Shown here piece after piece: positions 20,432 to 29,518 of a DNA stretch of 64,000 nt (position 1 is its first letter; every line of letters starts with the position of its first letter). This DNA comes from Echinicola jeungdonensis (GTDB taxonomy: Bacteria > Bacteroidota > Bacteroidia > Cytophagales > Cyclobacteriaceae), in the NCBI RefSeq assembly GCF_030409905.1, contig NZ_JAUFQT010000001.1:427001-491000 (forward strand). The letters run 5' to 3'. Under the pieces are notes generated by a model that was given only the letters and a program-made list of their open reading frames with translations, had not been told where the DNA came from and did no database searches. Both the position numbers and the translations under genes were made by a program.

Positions 20432-20634
20432 ATGGCATTTTTTTCTTAGGGACTTTGGATTAAGCTTATAAATTGCCAGATAAAAATGTAAGCTTACAGT
20501 TCACTGGAAATCAACAGGAAACCAGTTCGGTACTCCATGAGAATTGAAAAGTTGATGGCTACTTTTAATGTAATAAGCGGGCCCCTTCGGTTATTAGGGA
20601 TTTTATTTGACCTTAACATTAGACAAGAAGAGTT

Positions 20635-21224
20635 ATGGAAGCTAATAAGTAACCAAAACAGACCTAACCAAAAAGACCGGATTGTTTTTTCATATTGGTT
20701 TATTGGTAAGTGCAGGTTTAGTATTTGCTGCATTTGAACACAAGACATACGAAGCGGCCGAGTTGTTGGAATTGGCCCCATTAGAAGAAGAAATTGAAGA
20801 AATATTAGACATTCCAGTTACAGAACAGCTACCTCCTCCCCCACCACTTGTAGAACAACCTTTTATAAAAGAGGTCACTGATAATGTAGAAATCGAGGAG
20901 AAACTAAAGGTGGATTTTGATGTGGTGGAAAGCATGCCTCATCTTCCTGGAGGAAATAAAGGCGGAGAATAATACCTTAGGGACAATCTAAATTATCCCC
21001 CCCGGGCCAAGAGATTAGGGTTAGAAGGTACGCTATATGTAGTTTTTGTTGTCAATACAGATGAATCCATTCAGAATTTTGGTATCCTGAGGGGTATTGG
21101 AGGCGACTGCAATATAGAAGCTATTAGAGTAAATAATAATTCACCCAAATGGACACCTGAAAAGCAAAGGGGCCTTGCAGTAAGGGTGAAAATGAGGATG
21201 CCAATTAGGTTTAAATTGCATTAA
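20635..21224 (+). pseudogene. Decayed tandem copy of tonB
   Basis: The region aligns along its whole length with the tonB just upstream. ATG GAA GCT matches the start, but codon six is TAA. A frameshift precedes the membrane helix (FFHIGLLVSAGLVFAAFEHK), and the proline and acidic segment is shortened by roughly 30 codons between DFDV and VVESMP. A second stop follows GGNKGGE at about 20970. Beyond it the C-terminal TonB domain is still readable (RLGLEGTLYVVFVVNTD, then WTPEKQRG, ending RFKLH and TAA 21222-21224). Several independent lesions show true decay after a tandem duplication. The open segment 20682-20972 alone is not a functional gene. Confidence 0.88.
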
Positions 21225-21407
21225 TCCTCAAAAGGTTAATAACTCAAAAAAAGTGACCTGCTTGAGCAGCCACTATTTCAGCTCCTTTAGAATACAATAA
21301 ATTTTTTAAATCAAAGCCCAAAATCTTCATAAAAACCTAATTGGTCAATGCTATTTTAGGAAGGAACATATATAATTGCTCTTTAATCTTGAATCTATTT
21401 TAATATC

Positions 21408-21439
21408 TTTCTTCGGGAACAAAATTTATCTTATTTTTG
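21408..21439 (+). promoter_or_regulatory. Probable promoter of the tmRNA gene
   Basis: TATTTTTG (21432-21439) fits the TAnnTTTG -7 element, with TTTC (21408-21411) 20 bases upstream as a near match to the -33 TTTG. It ends 17 bases before the mature 5' end of tmRNA. Confidence 0.55.
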
Positions 21440-21455
21440 TCTAATTAAACGAAAT

Positions 21456-21862
21456 GGGGCTGACCGGTTTTGACAGTAGGTGTGAAGACTGGGCCTGCGT
21501 GTCGGGTGGAGCATGTACGCCCGTGAATAATTCATGCGAACTATAATTGGCGAATCTAATTACGCCATGGCTGCCTAATCAGTCCGAATAGGATCTGATA
21601 AAGCTTAAAGGGTTGAGTCTGCTAGAGCGGATTCCCCAGCCACATCCCGCAGCTCTCTGTTCTGGCGGAGCTGATCTTGGGGTGTCGACTTGCCAGGACT
21701 AGTGCTTCCGATGCTGCTAAGGAGGTGCGAAATTTAAGCAGCTAAGCACTTGGGTAGCTGTGTCATCCAGCAGCCCAGTGACGAAAACCCAATAGATGAC
21801 TACACATGTAGACGGTACAGTGTTTCCCTATCTGGACCAGGGTTCGAATCCCTGCAGCTCCA
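21456..21862 (+). ncRNA. ssrA: Transfer-messenger RNA (tmRNA)
   Basis: Rescues stalled ribosomes by acting as tRNA(Ala) and then as mRNA for a degradation tag. The 5' end GGGGCTGACCGGTTTTGACAG and the 3' end GGTTCGAATCCCTGCAGCTCC pair to form the acceptor and T arms. The discriminator A is followed by CGC, so CCA is not encoded. The tag frame begins with GGC at 21549 and ends at TAA 21576-21578, coding GESNYAMAA (plus the Ala carried by the tRNA part). The AMAA ending resembles other Bacteroidota tags. At about 407 nt it is a one-piece tmRNA of normal size. Confidence 0.97.
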
Positions 21863-21870
21863 CGCATCTA

Positions 21871-21900
21871 AAACGAGGTGAATATTCACCTCGTTTTTTT
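21871..21900 (+). terminator. Terminator after tmRNA
   Basis: The self-complementary sequence ACGAGGTGAATATTCACCTCGT folds into a ten-pair hairpin and runs into a T tract. It starts nine bases after the tmRNA end and faces the end of a minus-strand gene at 21932, so it may serve both. Confidence 0.92.
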
Positions 21901-21931
21901 ATTATAAAATTACGCTTTTCTATCACTGAAC

Positions 21932-22543
21932 TCACTTATTTAAAATGATAGTACCCTCTTGAATATGGTCCGTTCCTGAACCATCAGCCTTGACAAAGCC
22001 GTAGTTAGTGATTTCACCTGAGGCATTTTCAAATCGTCCTGTGCCTCCAGTAACGTGGAAGATCGTTACAAACTCAAAATTATATTTATCATGTTGGATG
22101 GGCACAAGCACGCCACCATCCGCAGAAGTATATAATAAATCACCATTATTTGCTTCGATAATACCATCTCCTCCAGTAAATTCACCAAAGCCACCTTCAA
22201 TGTCAGGAAGTCCTTCTTCATTAATTACCACATGAAAGCAAAACTTTAAGTCAATGGTGAAATTACCAATATGAGTGGCATTACCGCCTCCAACCTGATG
22301 CTCTTGTCCCCAAAAATCGGTGGGAGAAATAAAAGAACAAATTTCTGATAAAGCATCGTCTGCTTGACTGGTTTCCATTTTAGCTTTATAGGGAACCATC
22401 AATTGTTTAGTTAATGATCTAGCTTGTAAGACCAAATCCGATTCTTGGTTCCCATTTCTGGGTGCTTCCTCTAGGAACATTTCACAAGCGGTCAACATAC
22501 ATGTTATACCGCCAATAAGGAATAGAAATTTTAACGTTTTCAT
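21932..22543 (-). CDS. Hypothetical lipoprotein
   Basis: 203 aa with a lipoprotein signal (FLFLIGGITCMLTAC, Cys at about 20). The mature protein is rich in Gly, Thr and aromatic residues and ends in a segment (FHVTGGTGRFENASGEI) that looks like one repeat of a beta-barrel found in small secreted calycin-like or DUF3224-like proteins. That comparison is from memory and weak. No catalytic residues can be named. It is a single gene, transcribed towards the tmRNA gene. Confidence 0.7.
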   Translation of the reverse strand: MKTLKFLFLIGGITCMLTACEMFLEEAPRNGNQESDLVLQARSLTKQLMVPYKAKMETSQADDALSEICSFISPTDFWGQEHQVGGGNATHIGNFTIDLKFCFHVVINEEGLPDIEGGFGEFTGGDGIIEANNGDLLYTSADGGVLVPIQHDKYNFEFVTIFHVTGGTGRFENASGEITNYGFVKADGSGTDHIQEGTIILNK

Positions 22544-22789
22544 AATTAGTATATTTTAATTAAACAAAACCTATAAACAGCTTATTCAGAAGCATTTACC
22601 AAAGTAAACATTAAGATGATGACTGTTAATTATTTCCGTTGCAAGTCCTTTAAACTATGTTGCAAAAGCTTTAAAGCATGTTTCAGGATAGCCGATTGCT
22701 TGAAGGAAATCCCCAAAAAATTATCAATGGGCTTTATCATTTATTATATGTAAATTCATATTACTAGTTCCCTCTAAAAATTTTTCGTC

Positions 22790-24733
22790 ATGGATCCACT
22801 AATGTCAATGAATGAGGCGTTTATTGTAAGGCTTAATGGCATACTGGAAAAAAATTATAAAAACGAAAAGTTTGGTGTAAAGGAACTAGCCTCTGAAGCA
22901 GGGATCAGCAGATCAAATCTCCACCGGAAATTGCATCAAATCAATGGGCTGTCTGCCAGTGAATTTATTATGGCGTTCAGGCTCCAAAAAGCCTACGTTT
23001 TATTGAAAAATGAGGTATCAACCGTCTCTGAAATTGCTTATGCTGTTGGATTTAAAAGCCCATCCTATTTTTCCAAGTGTTTTCAAAATCAATATCACTT
23101 TTCGCCGGGAAATGTAAAAAATAGAGCTGAAGTTCAGGCACCACTAATTCCCAATATAGACCTTTCAAAAGAAACCTCTAAAAACAAGTCCTTTTTTGGG
23201 AATTTTCTTCATCTTAATAATCTGGCCAGACAAAATCTCAAGGTTTATTCCTTCACGGTGGTTATTATAGTGCTTTTGATCGCTTTAGGAGTGATTACCA
23301 CCCTAAACCTAAGGAGTGGCAATGATTTACAAACAACCAAATCAATTGCTATTTTACCTATTGAAGCCACTTCCAAATTGATCAACGAAGAAATTTTATC
23401 GGAAGGAATGCATCAAGGTTTAATTAGTTCACTTGGAAAAATCAAGGGTTTTAATGTGCTCTCCAGAAATACAACCTTAAAATATAAGGATAGCCAAAAA
23501 TCCAAAGACCATATAATAAGAGAACTAGGTATTGATTTTTTAGTTGCCGGAAAGGTAAATTATTCCGATAAGGATAGTGTATTCCTGGATTTGACCCTTC
23601 ATAAAATGGGCTCCCCAGAATCCGGTTTACTTAAGTTTACTTTCAACAATTCGGTTGAAAACATCATTTCCATTCAAAATGAGGCAACAAAAAACATTGG
23701 CTTATCATCAGGGGTTCTTTTAAAACCACAAAAAGGTTTAGATCAAGAAAACACAAGAAAAATAGATAAACTCGCCTACAAAAATTATATACGAGGTATG
23801 TATTACCTTCATAAGTCAACTCAGGAGGAGTTTGACAAGGGAATCCAGTACCTATATAAAGCCCTTGATGCTGATCCAGCGGAACCATTAGTTTACGCTG
23901 GATTGGCCTACGGTTATGTTATTTTGGGGCACAGTTCTTCTGAAAACAGAGATGTATTCGGCATGGCTAAATTTGCCGCACGAAAAGCTATTGAATTGGA
24001 TTCTACTCAATTGGAAGCTTATGCTGCCATGGCAAGTATCAATATTTACCATGATAGAAAATGGAAGGAGGCAGAAGAATTATTTGACTACTTGTTGATG
24101 AGAAATCCGAGTATGGCCAATGTCCACTATGATAAGGCTTGGTATTGCATGTTGATTGGGGACAAAGTAAATGCCATAAAGCATCATGAATTAGCTGAAA
24201 AATTGGATCCTTTCAATTCCAAATACATTGCATGGTCAGGTTGGCTTTATGCCTATTATGGGCATTATGATAAGGCCATGGAAAAAGTTGAAACAGCCTT
24301 GCAGATATCTCCAAATAACCCGGTTGCCTATTTTACAAAAGGATTTATTCATCAGTTGAAAAATGACACAGCACGGGCAATGCAAGCTTATGCTAAGGTT
24401 TATGAGCTAAATCCCAGGATGATCGGCATGTATGGTGCATTTAGTGCCAAGAATGGAGAAATTAGAAAAACCTATGAATTAATTGAGGAAGTGAAAACCT
24501 GGCCAAAATCCCCTTGGAAAAATTGGACCTTGGCTGTTTTGTACGCCGGTCTAAATGATACTAAAGAAGCGGTTAGGATGTTGAATACAGAACCAAAGCA
24601 TGCTTTTGTGGCTTGGGCTGCCGTTGTTCCTGCATTTGACGGCATAAAGCACCAGGATGAATTTAAATCTTTTGTTTCAAGTTTAAACTTACCTGTCAGA
24701 AAGGAGAAAACCGTAGGTACTCTCCTAAAATAG
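22790..24733 (+). CDS. Membrane-anchored AraC-type regulator with FlgO-like domain and TPRs
   Basis: 647 aa. An AraC-type double helix-turn-helix domain lies unusually at the N-terminus (about 10-112; FGVKELASEAGISRSNLHRK and VSEIAYAVGFKSPSYFSKCF). A membrane helix follows (about 153-172). Next comes a region (about 185-290, SIAILPIEATSK to DFLVAGKVNYSDKD) resembling the FlgO/TolB-like part of certain adenylate-cyclase-type regulators. The rest is TPR helices (about 325-560). DNA binding would be cytoplasmic and the TPR part periplasmic, giving a one-protein transmembrane sensor-regulator. No gene next to it names the target; the closest candidates are the pectate lyase group downstream. Confidence 0.85.
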   Translation: MDPLMSMNEAFIVRLNGILEKNYKNEKFGVKELASEAGISRSNLHRKLHQINGLSASEFIMAFRLQKAYVLLKNEVSTVSEIAYAVGFKSPSYFSKCFQNQYHFSPGNVKNRAEVQAPLIPNIDLSKETSKNKSFFGNFLHLNNLARQNLKVYSFTVVIIVLLIALGVITTLNLRSGNDLQTTKSIAILPIEATSKLINEEILSEGMHQGLISSLGKIKGFNVLSRNTTLKYKDSQKSKDHIIRELGIDFLVAGKVNYSDKDSVFLDLTLHKMGSPESGLLKFTFNNSVENIISIQNEATKNIGLSSGVLLKPQKGLDQENTRKIDKLAYKNYIRGMYYLHKSTQEEFDKGIQYLYKALDADPAEPLVYAGLAYGYVILGHSSSENRDVFGMAKFAARKAIELDSTQLEAYAAMASINIYHDRKWKEAEELFDYLLMRNPSMANVHYDKAWYCMLIGDKVNAIKHHELAEKLDPFNSKYIAWSGWLYAYYGHYDKAMEKVETALQISPNNPVAYFTKGFIHQLKNDTARAMQAYAKVYELNPRMIGMYGAFSAKNGEIRKTYELIEEVKTWPKSPWKNWTLAVLYAGLNDTKEAVRMLNTEPKHAFVAWAAVVPAFDGIKHQDEFKSFVSSLNLPVRKEKTVGTLLK

Positions 24734-24896
24734 GTTGATTAATATTCTAACCAAACCGCAACCACCCGACTTTCCAATCTTGCCACAATTGCAAATCCAG
24801 AAGGTCAAAAACGCCACAAAAACTTAGAGAGGATATGCATTTTGACTTAAAGGTTAATAAGCTAGACCTCAATTCTCCAGCTCCGCTTTAACTAAA

Positions 24897-24932
24897 AATC
24901 CCCTTGAAGAAAATTTCAAGGGGATTTTTTTA
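24897..24932. terminator. Bidirectional terminator between convergent genes
   Basis: AATCCCCTTGAA / TTTCAAGGGGATT form a strong stem with a short GAAA-type loop; there is a T run on the plus side and an A run on the other. It lies between the AraC-TPR gene and the oppositely directed pectate lyase gene. Confidence 0.88.
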
Positions 24933-24981
24933 TTACACCTTAATCTGAAGTTTTGAATACCCTCAACTATCAGTTAAGAAA

Positions 24982-26511
24982 TTAACTTATGGTATCTATA
25001 TTGTTCCCAAGGTTACGATAATCTATTTTTTCTTTAGGGTCGGTACCGTTGAGAAATTCTTCCACATTGGTATATCCATCGCCATCGGAGTCAATGGCTC
25101 CATCGGCCGGATTTTCAGGGTTGAAATTGTATTTATTCTCCCATTCATCCGGCATACCATCCCCATCCATATCTGAAGGAACTTCATCAGGATCGTAATT
25201 TAATGAAGGATAACCGCCAACTTCGGAAATATCTTTTAAAATACCTGTCTCGGTCATTGGTTTTCCTGTTGCAACCATTTCTGTAACCCGTTTATCGACA
25301 GCATCTCTCCTTGGAAGTGTGGCTCCCGCTTTTTTCAACACAGAAAGAAAAGCATTCTGTGCTGTTTCATGAGGTGAAACAGGCCAACCTACAAAAGGAG
25401 TGTTCACTCTTGCAAGCCTCTCAGAACCACGCATTCCTTCCCAATTATTTTCAGTTATTTCTTTATTTCCATCCATTATGTTACCGGCAACATACCATTT
25501 TCCGGGTCTATTTTCTTCCTTAGGATACCATCCTCCCTCAGCCCATGCACTTCCTGGGGAATACATGCTGCGTTCTTCCACCCTCGCAAATACAGCCAAC
25601 ATGTCTTCATTGGTTGCGGGACCCGGTTTATAGTAATTGTTGATCACATTTATTAACGAGGTTTCATCTCCCCCATCCATAGTACGGTGACGCCAGTTGA
25701 AAATTACATTATTTCGAAAGTCAAATGCACCGGACATCCCTATGGATGGATTCCTTGCCGTATTACAGGCAAACAAATTATGATGGAATGTAGAAGGATT
25801 GCCTCCCCAAGTACCCCCAAAAGCATGCCCTCTGGCATCAAGTGCTTCACTTGAAATGGTCCACTGAATGGTAATGTGTTCGGCTGGATCCTTTATTCGC
25901 GTACTTCCATCCAATGAAGGCCTCATGTGACGATAAAGGGATATATTTTCATCCATTCCCCAGCTCGTTGAACAGTGGTCAATGATGATATGATGGTCAG
26001 GATTTCCTCCGATATTATCGTCTCCTTGTCCTCCAACAGGAACACCACGGCGAACACGTATATGCCTTATTATAACATTATGTGTATTAATATTAAGTGT
26101 TCCCTGTAAGCAAATACCATCTCCTGGTGCAGACTGACCTGCAATGGTTAGATCCGGATGATCAATATTGATATCCTCCGTTAATTTGATATTTCCCGCT
26201 ACGCGAAATACTACAATACGGGGACCTTCTGCTTCAAGTGCAGCACGCAAACTACCTTCTCCTTTGTCATTTAGGTTTGTCACCGCAATGACCTCTCCTC
26301 CTCGTCCACCTGTAGTGAACATACCGGCACCCCATGCTCCAGGGAATGCGGGAATAGCTCCCTCAGGAAGCCTAGGAGGATGGGGAGGAATCTGTCCTGG
26401 TTCTGGTTGATTGCTAGAATGGTGGTTATGCTGGGCATTTGCATGTAAAACTGCCCCAAAAAGTGAAAAAGCAAGTAAACTTGCACTGACTATTTGACTG
26501 ATTTTCATCAT
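24982..26511 (-). CDS. Secreted pectate lyase-like polysaccharide lyase with calcium-binding tail
   Basis: 509 aa from the ATG at 26511; a longer frame begins with TTG at 26535. A signal peptide (QIVSASLLAFSLFG, ending ANA) is followed by His/Pro-rich linker and a right-handed beta-helix of the PL1 type (AFPGAWGAGMFTTGGRGGEV, then DHCSTSWGMDENISLY and NPSIGMSGAFDFRNNVIFNW). These enzymes cleave polygalacturonate by beta-elimination. The C-terminus has Asp-rich segments (DMDGDGMPDEWENKYN, DSDGDGYTNVEEFLNG) like thrombospondin type 3 or EF-hand calcium sites. The sugar symporter and GH127 genes nearby fit pectin or arabinan breakdown. The exact substrate is inferred. Confidence 0.86.
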   Translation of the reverse strand: MMKISQIVSASLLAFSLFGAVLHANAQHNHHSSNQPEPGQIPPHPPRLPEGAIPAFPGAWGAGMFTTGGRGGEVIAVTNLNDKGEGSLRAALEAEGPRIVVFRVAGNIKLTEDINIDHPDLTIAGQSAPGDGICLQGTLNINTHNVIIRHIRVRRGVPVGGQGDDNIGGNPDHHIIIDHCSTSWGMDENISLYRHMRPSLDGSTRIKDPAEHITIQWTISSEALDARGHAFGGTWGGNPSTFHHNLFACNTARNPSIGMSGAFDFRNNVIFNWRHRTMDGGDETSLINVINNYYKPGPATNEDMLAVFARVEERSMYSPGSAWAEGGWYPKEENRPGKWYVAGNIMDGNKEITENNWEGMRGSERLARVNTPFVGWPVSPHETAQNAFLSVLKKAGATLPRRDAVDKRVTEMVATGKPMTETGILKDISEVGGYPSLNYDPDEVPSDMDGDGMPDEWENKYNFNPENPADGAIDSDGDGYTNVEEFLNGTDPKEKIDYRNLGNNIDTIS

Positions 26512-26795
26512 TTTCAGGTTTTCTGGATTATTCAATTTAATATTATTGCTTAGTCTTGGGTAGTAAAGTTGTTTACCTTCCAGCCCAAAAGATTATAAAC
26601 TTCACTATTTCAAAAACATTCAACAGTTATTATTGAACGGTGATCAATCTTATAAAACTTCTCGTTAATCCAGAAATGGGGCCACAAAACAGCCTTCTTT
26701 CTTATAATTTTAACCGGAACTGAATGAATTTATTAGGGTTGCATTCTCAAATTAAACCGGTTTTATTTTTATCTAATGGTAAATTTACATTCCAA

Positions 26796-27317
26796 TTAAT
26801 TCCCTACTTGCTTTTCTGGCTCAAAATCCAAAACGATGGAATTCATACAGAAACGTTTATAGGTAGGAGCTGGCCCATCATCAAAGATATGTCCAAGATG
26901 CGAATTGCAACGGGCACATTCCACTTCGGTGCGCTGCATTCCATGGGTATTGTCCGGTTTGTAAATTACACTATGGTCCCTGACTGGTTCAAAAAAACTG
27001 GGCCAACCACAAGAACTTGCAAATTTGGCATCTGATTTAAAAAGCTTGTTTCCACATACTTTGCAGTAATAGGTCCCTTTTGCATCCGCATCCCAGTACT
27101 TGCCGGTAAAAGCTCTTTCTGTAGCTTCCTCCCTGGCTACCGCATATACATCAGCAGGCAAAACCCTCTTCCATTCGGCATCACTTACTTCCAAATGGGT
27201 GGTATCGGTTCTTGAATAATAGGGGTTTTTGGACGGGTAATCTGACATATCTTTTTGATTTTGGCCGTAACAGTTGACTGAAAATAGTAACAACAACCCG
27301 AATACTACATTTTTCAT
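26796..27317 (-). CDS. msrB: Peptide-methionine (R)-S-oxide reductase, exported
   Basis: Repairs methionine-R-sulfoxide in oxidised proteins. 173 aa with a signal sequence (VVFGLLLLFSVNCYGQ; the Cys could be lipidated), so it probably works in the periplasm. The zinc site is Cys85 and Cys88 (YYCKVCG) with Cys134 and Cys137 (ECARC). The catalytic Cys157 is in KRFCMNS, and SCGWPSFFEP and HLGHIFDDGP are family signatures. No msrA is fused or adjacent. It lies between the pectate lyase and symporter genes on the same strand. Confidence 0.95.
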   Translation of the reverse strand: MKNVVFGLLLLFSVNCYGQNQKDMSDYPSKNPYYSRTDTTHLEVSDAEWKRVLPADVYAVAREEATERAFTGKYWDADAKGTYYCKVCGNKLFKSDAKFASSCGWPSFFEPVRDHSVIYKPDNTHGMQRTEVECARCNSHLGHIFDDGPAPTYKRFCMNSIVLDFEPEKQVGN

Positions 27318-27495
27318 CTAATTGTGCTTCTTAAGTAAATCTTTAATACCAATACGAATCCAACTACTATTGCGTTGTACTCCAAAACTGCCAAAATGCT
27401 AAAATTATTTTCTGGAGAAGTGATATTATTTCCGACAATAAATATTTTTCACTCTATTGCTTTTCAAAAATAAAAATATTCCTTGCCCAAATCGA

Positions 27496-29171
27496 TTACC
27501 AAAACAAAGCATATAACATAGCCAGAATAAGGCAAACCAAAAAGGAACAGATATTAAATACGGGCTCGGTTTTGAACATCCCTTTTTTGATGTTGATGGC
27601 CTTAGGGTGATTTTCACCCCCAAATTGCCAATAACTGATCAAAACCATCACAATAATGGTCAAAATACAGGTATAGAGCATTTGATCCAGAAATGGAAGA
27701 TTGAGGAAGAAAGGGCTTTCTGACCAGCCATTGGGGGCAATTTTAAAATAAAAAGCAATGGGAATGGACATCACCACTCCCCAAATGGCAGCTCTGTTAG
27801 TGGTCTTTTTCCAAAATAAGCCCAATAAAAAGACCGCCAAAATCCCAGGACTCACTATACCGGTATATTCCTGTATGTATTGAAAAACCTGTCCCAGATT
27901 TTTTAGTTGAGGCGCCAATATTACTGCGATAATAAGTGCCAAAGCTGCAGATCCTCGCCCCACATTAACCAATTTCTGCTCAGAGGCATTTTTACCGAAA
28001 TAAGGCTTGAAAATATCCATTGTAAAAATAGTAGCAGTTGAATTAAGCATAGAAGCCAGGGAAGAAACAATAGCTGCAGATAATGCTGCCAACACCAATC
28101 CTTTTAGTCCCACCGGAACAAATTCATTGATCAACCAAGGGGCGGCATTATCATTAATTATCCTTCCCCCTTCGGCAAAGAAGGAGGCATCCGTGTAGGT
28201 TTCTGAAATGGTACCTTCTGGCCCGGAATTTATTACAAAAGCCACTATTCCCGGAAGAACAACGATCAAAGGAATAAGTATTTTCAGAAAAGCGGCTAGA
28301 ACAATACCCTTCTGGGATTCCCGAAGGCTCTTGGCTGCCAGTGTTCTTTGAATGATATATTGGTTAAAACCCCAATAATATAGGTTGGCTATCCAGAGCC
28401 CCCCTATCAATACCCTAAGCCGGGAAGGTCCCACCAGGCATCCTTATTGTTTGGAGTAATAATTTCTCCTTTGTCCAATATCATGGAAAATTTTTCAGGT
28501 GCTTTTTCATAAACCTCCGCCAAACCATCCAGTACGCCTCCACTTTCGGTAACATGGGAAAGTGCAATCCAAGTAGTGACAGCACCGCCAGCGACCAATA
28601 AAGTTACCTGCAATACATCGGTCCAGGCAACTGCGGAAAGCCCTCCATAAAGGGAATAAGTTGCTGCAAATAAGGCCAGTCCGAAAATGCAATAAGTAAA
28701 TATTTCCCCACTTCCATCCCCCATGATGGTATCCAAAGCAGTTGCTCCCAAATACAACACAGAGGTTAGGTTGACAAAAACAAAGAGGCAAATCCAAAAT
28801 ACCGCCAATATACTTTTGAGGGTGGTGCTATACCTCACCTCCACAAATTCCGGAATGGTATAGAGCTTCTTTTCAATAAAAATGGGTAGAAAAAATTTCC
28901 CCACTATCAATAGGGTCAGGGCTGCCATCCATTCATAGGAAGCAATGGCCAATCCAATGGCAAAACCAGAGCCAGACATGCCGATAAACTGTTCTGCGGA
29001 AATATTGGCTGCAATAAGTGAAGCCCCAATGGCCCACCACGGCAAAGACTTCCCCGCCAAAAAATAGGCTTCCGAGGTCTCCCCTTTTCCCCGGGATACC
29101 CAAAGGCCAATAGTAACTATAATTAAACCATAACTTACAAAAATGATGGTATCCCAGATGGAAAACTCCAT
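27496..29171 (-). pseudogene. Sodium/sugar symporter (SSS family), single-base frameshift
   Basis: Two overlapping frames make one symporter of 558 aa. The first (29171 down to 28407) begins MEFSIWDTIIFVSYG and carries the first six or so helices, including GASLIAANISAEQFIG. It breaks off after WWDLPGLG. The second resumes exactly with VLIGGLWIANLYYWGFNQY and runs to the last helices. One missing base in the CCC run at 28413-28415 (GGG on the coding strand) explains the break. Relatives import glucose, galactose or other sugars with sodium. Next to GH127 and pectate lyase genes, import of released arabinose or uronate is a fair guess. It could be a real mutation, but see the finding on homopolymer gaps. 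Confidence 0.85.
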
Positions 29172-29518
29172 AGCTTCTGATTAGTTAAATCCGACAAAGA
29201 ATAAAACAATAACCTTTCACTTTACTTATTTACAAAAATAAATTCTGAAGGACAAAGAATTTTAAATATGTGTTCCATAATTTATTGTTGGGAGTAAAAA
29301 AATTTATTCTTGTTTATTTCAAGTTTTTTTAATGATCCAATTGGATCCTGTCTTTAATAAACAAAAATAATCTCTCCTAGTAAGTACATTTCAGGCTACT
29401 TGTTTTTTATAAGTGTATTAATTACATTTATTAGATTTAATTAATAATTGTGGATTTCCCCAAATTAAACACGCTTCAAAGGGGACCTAATAAAATAAAC
29501 CTATTAAGAAAATAATCT
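29172..29518. other. Divergent intergenic region with a 14-bp palindrome
   Basis: AT-rich gap between the symporter (leftward) and the GH127 gene (rightward). It contains the perfect palindrome GATCCAATTGGATC at 29334-29347, a candidate operator for whatever controls both genes. I see no RNA gene or further reading frame. Confidence 0.5.

Noticed and set aside
20682..20972. A separate small TonB-like gene of 96 codons
   Set aside because: It is an open fragment of the decayed tonB copy: homology continues beyond its stop and before its start.
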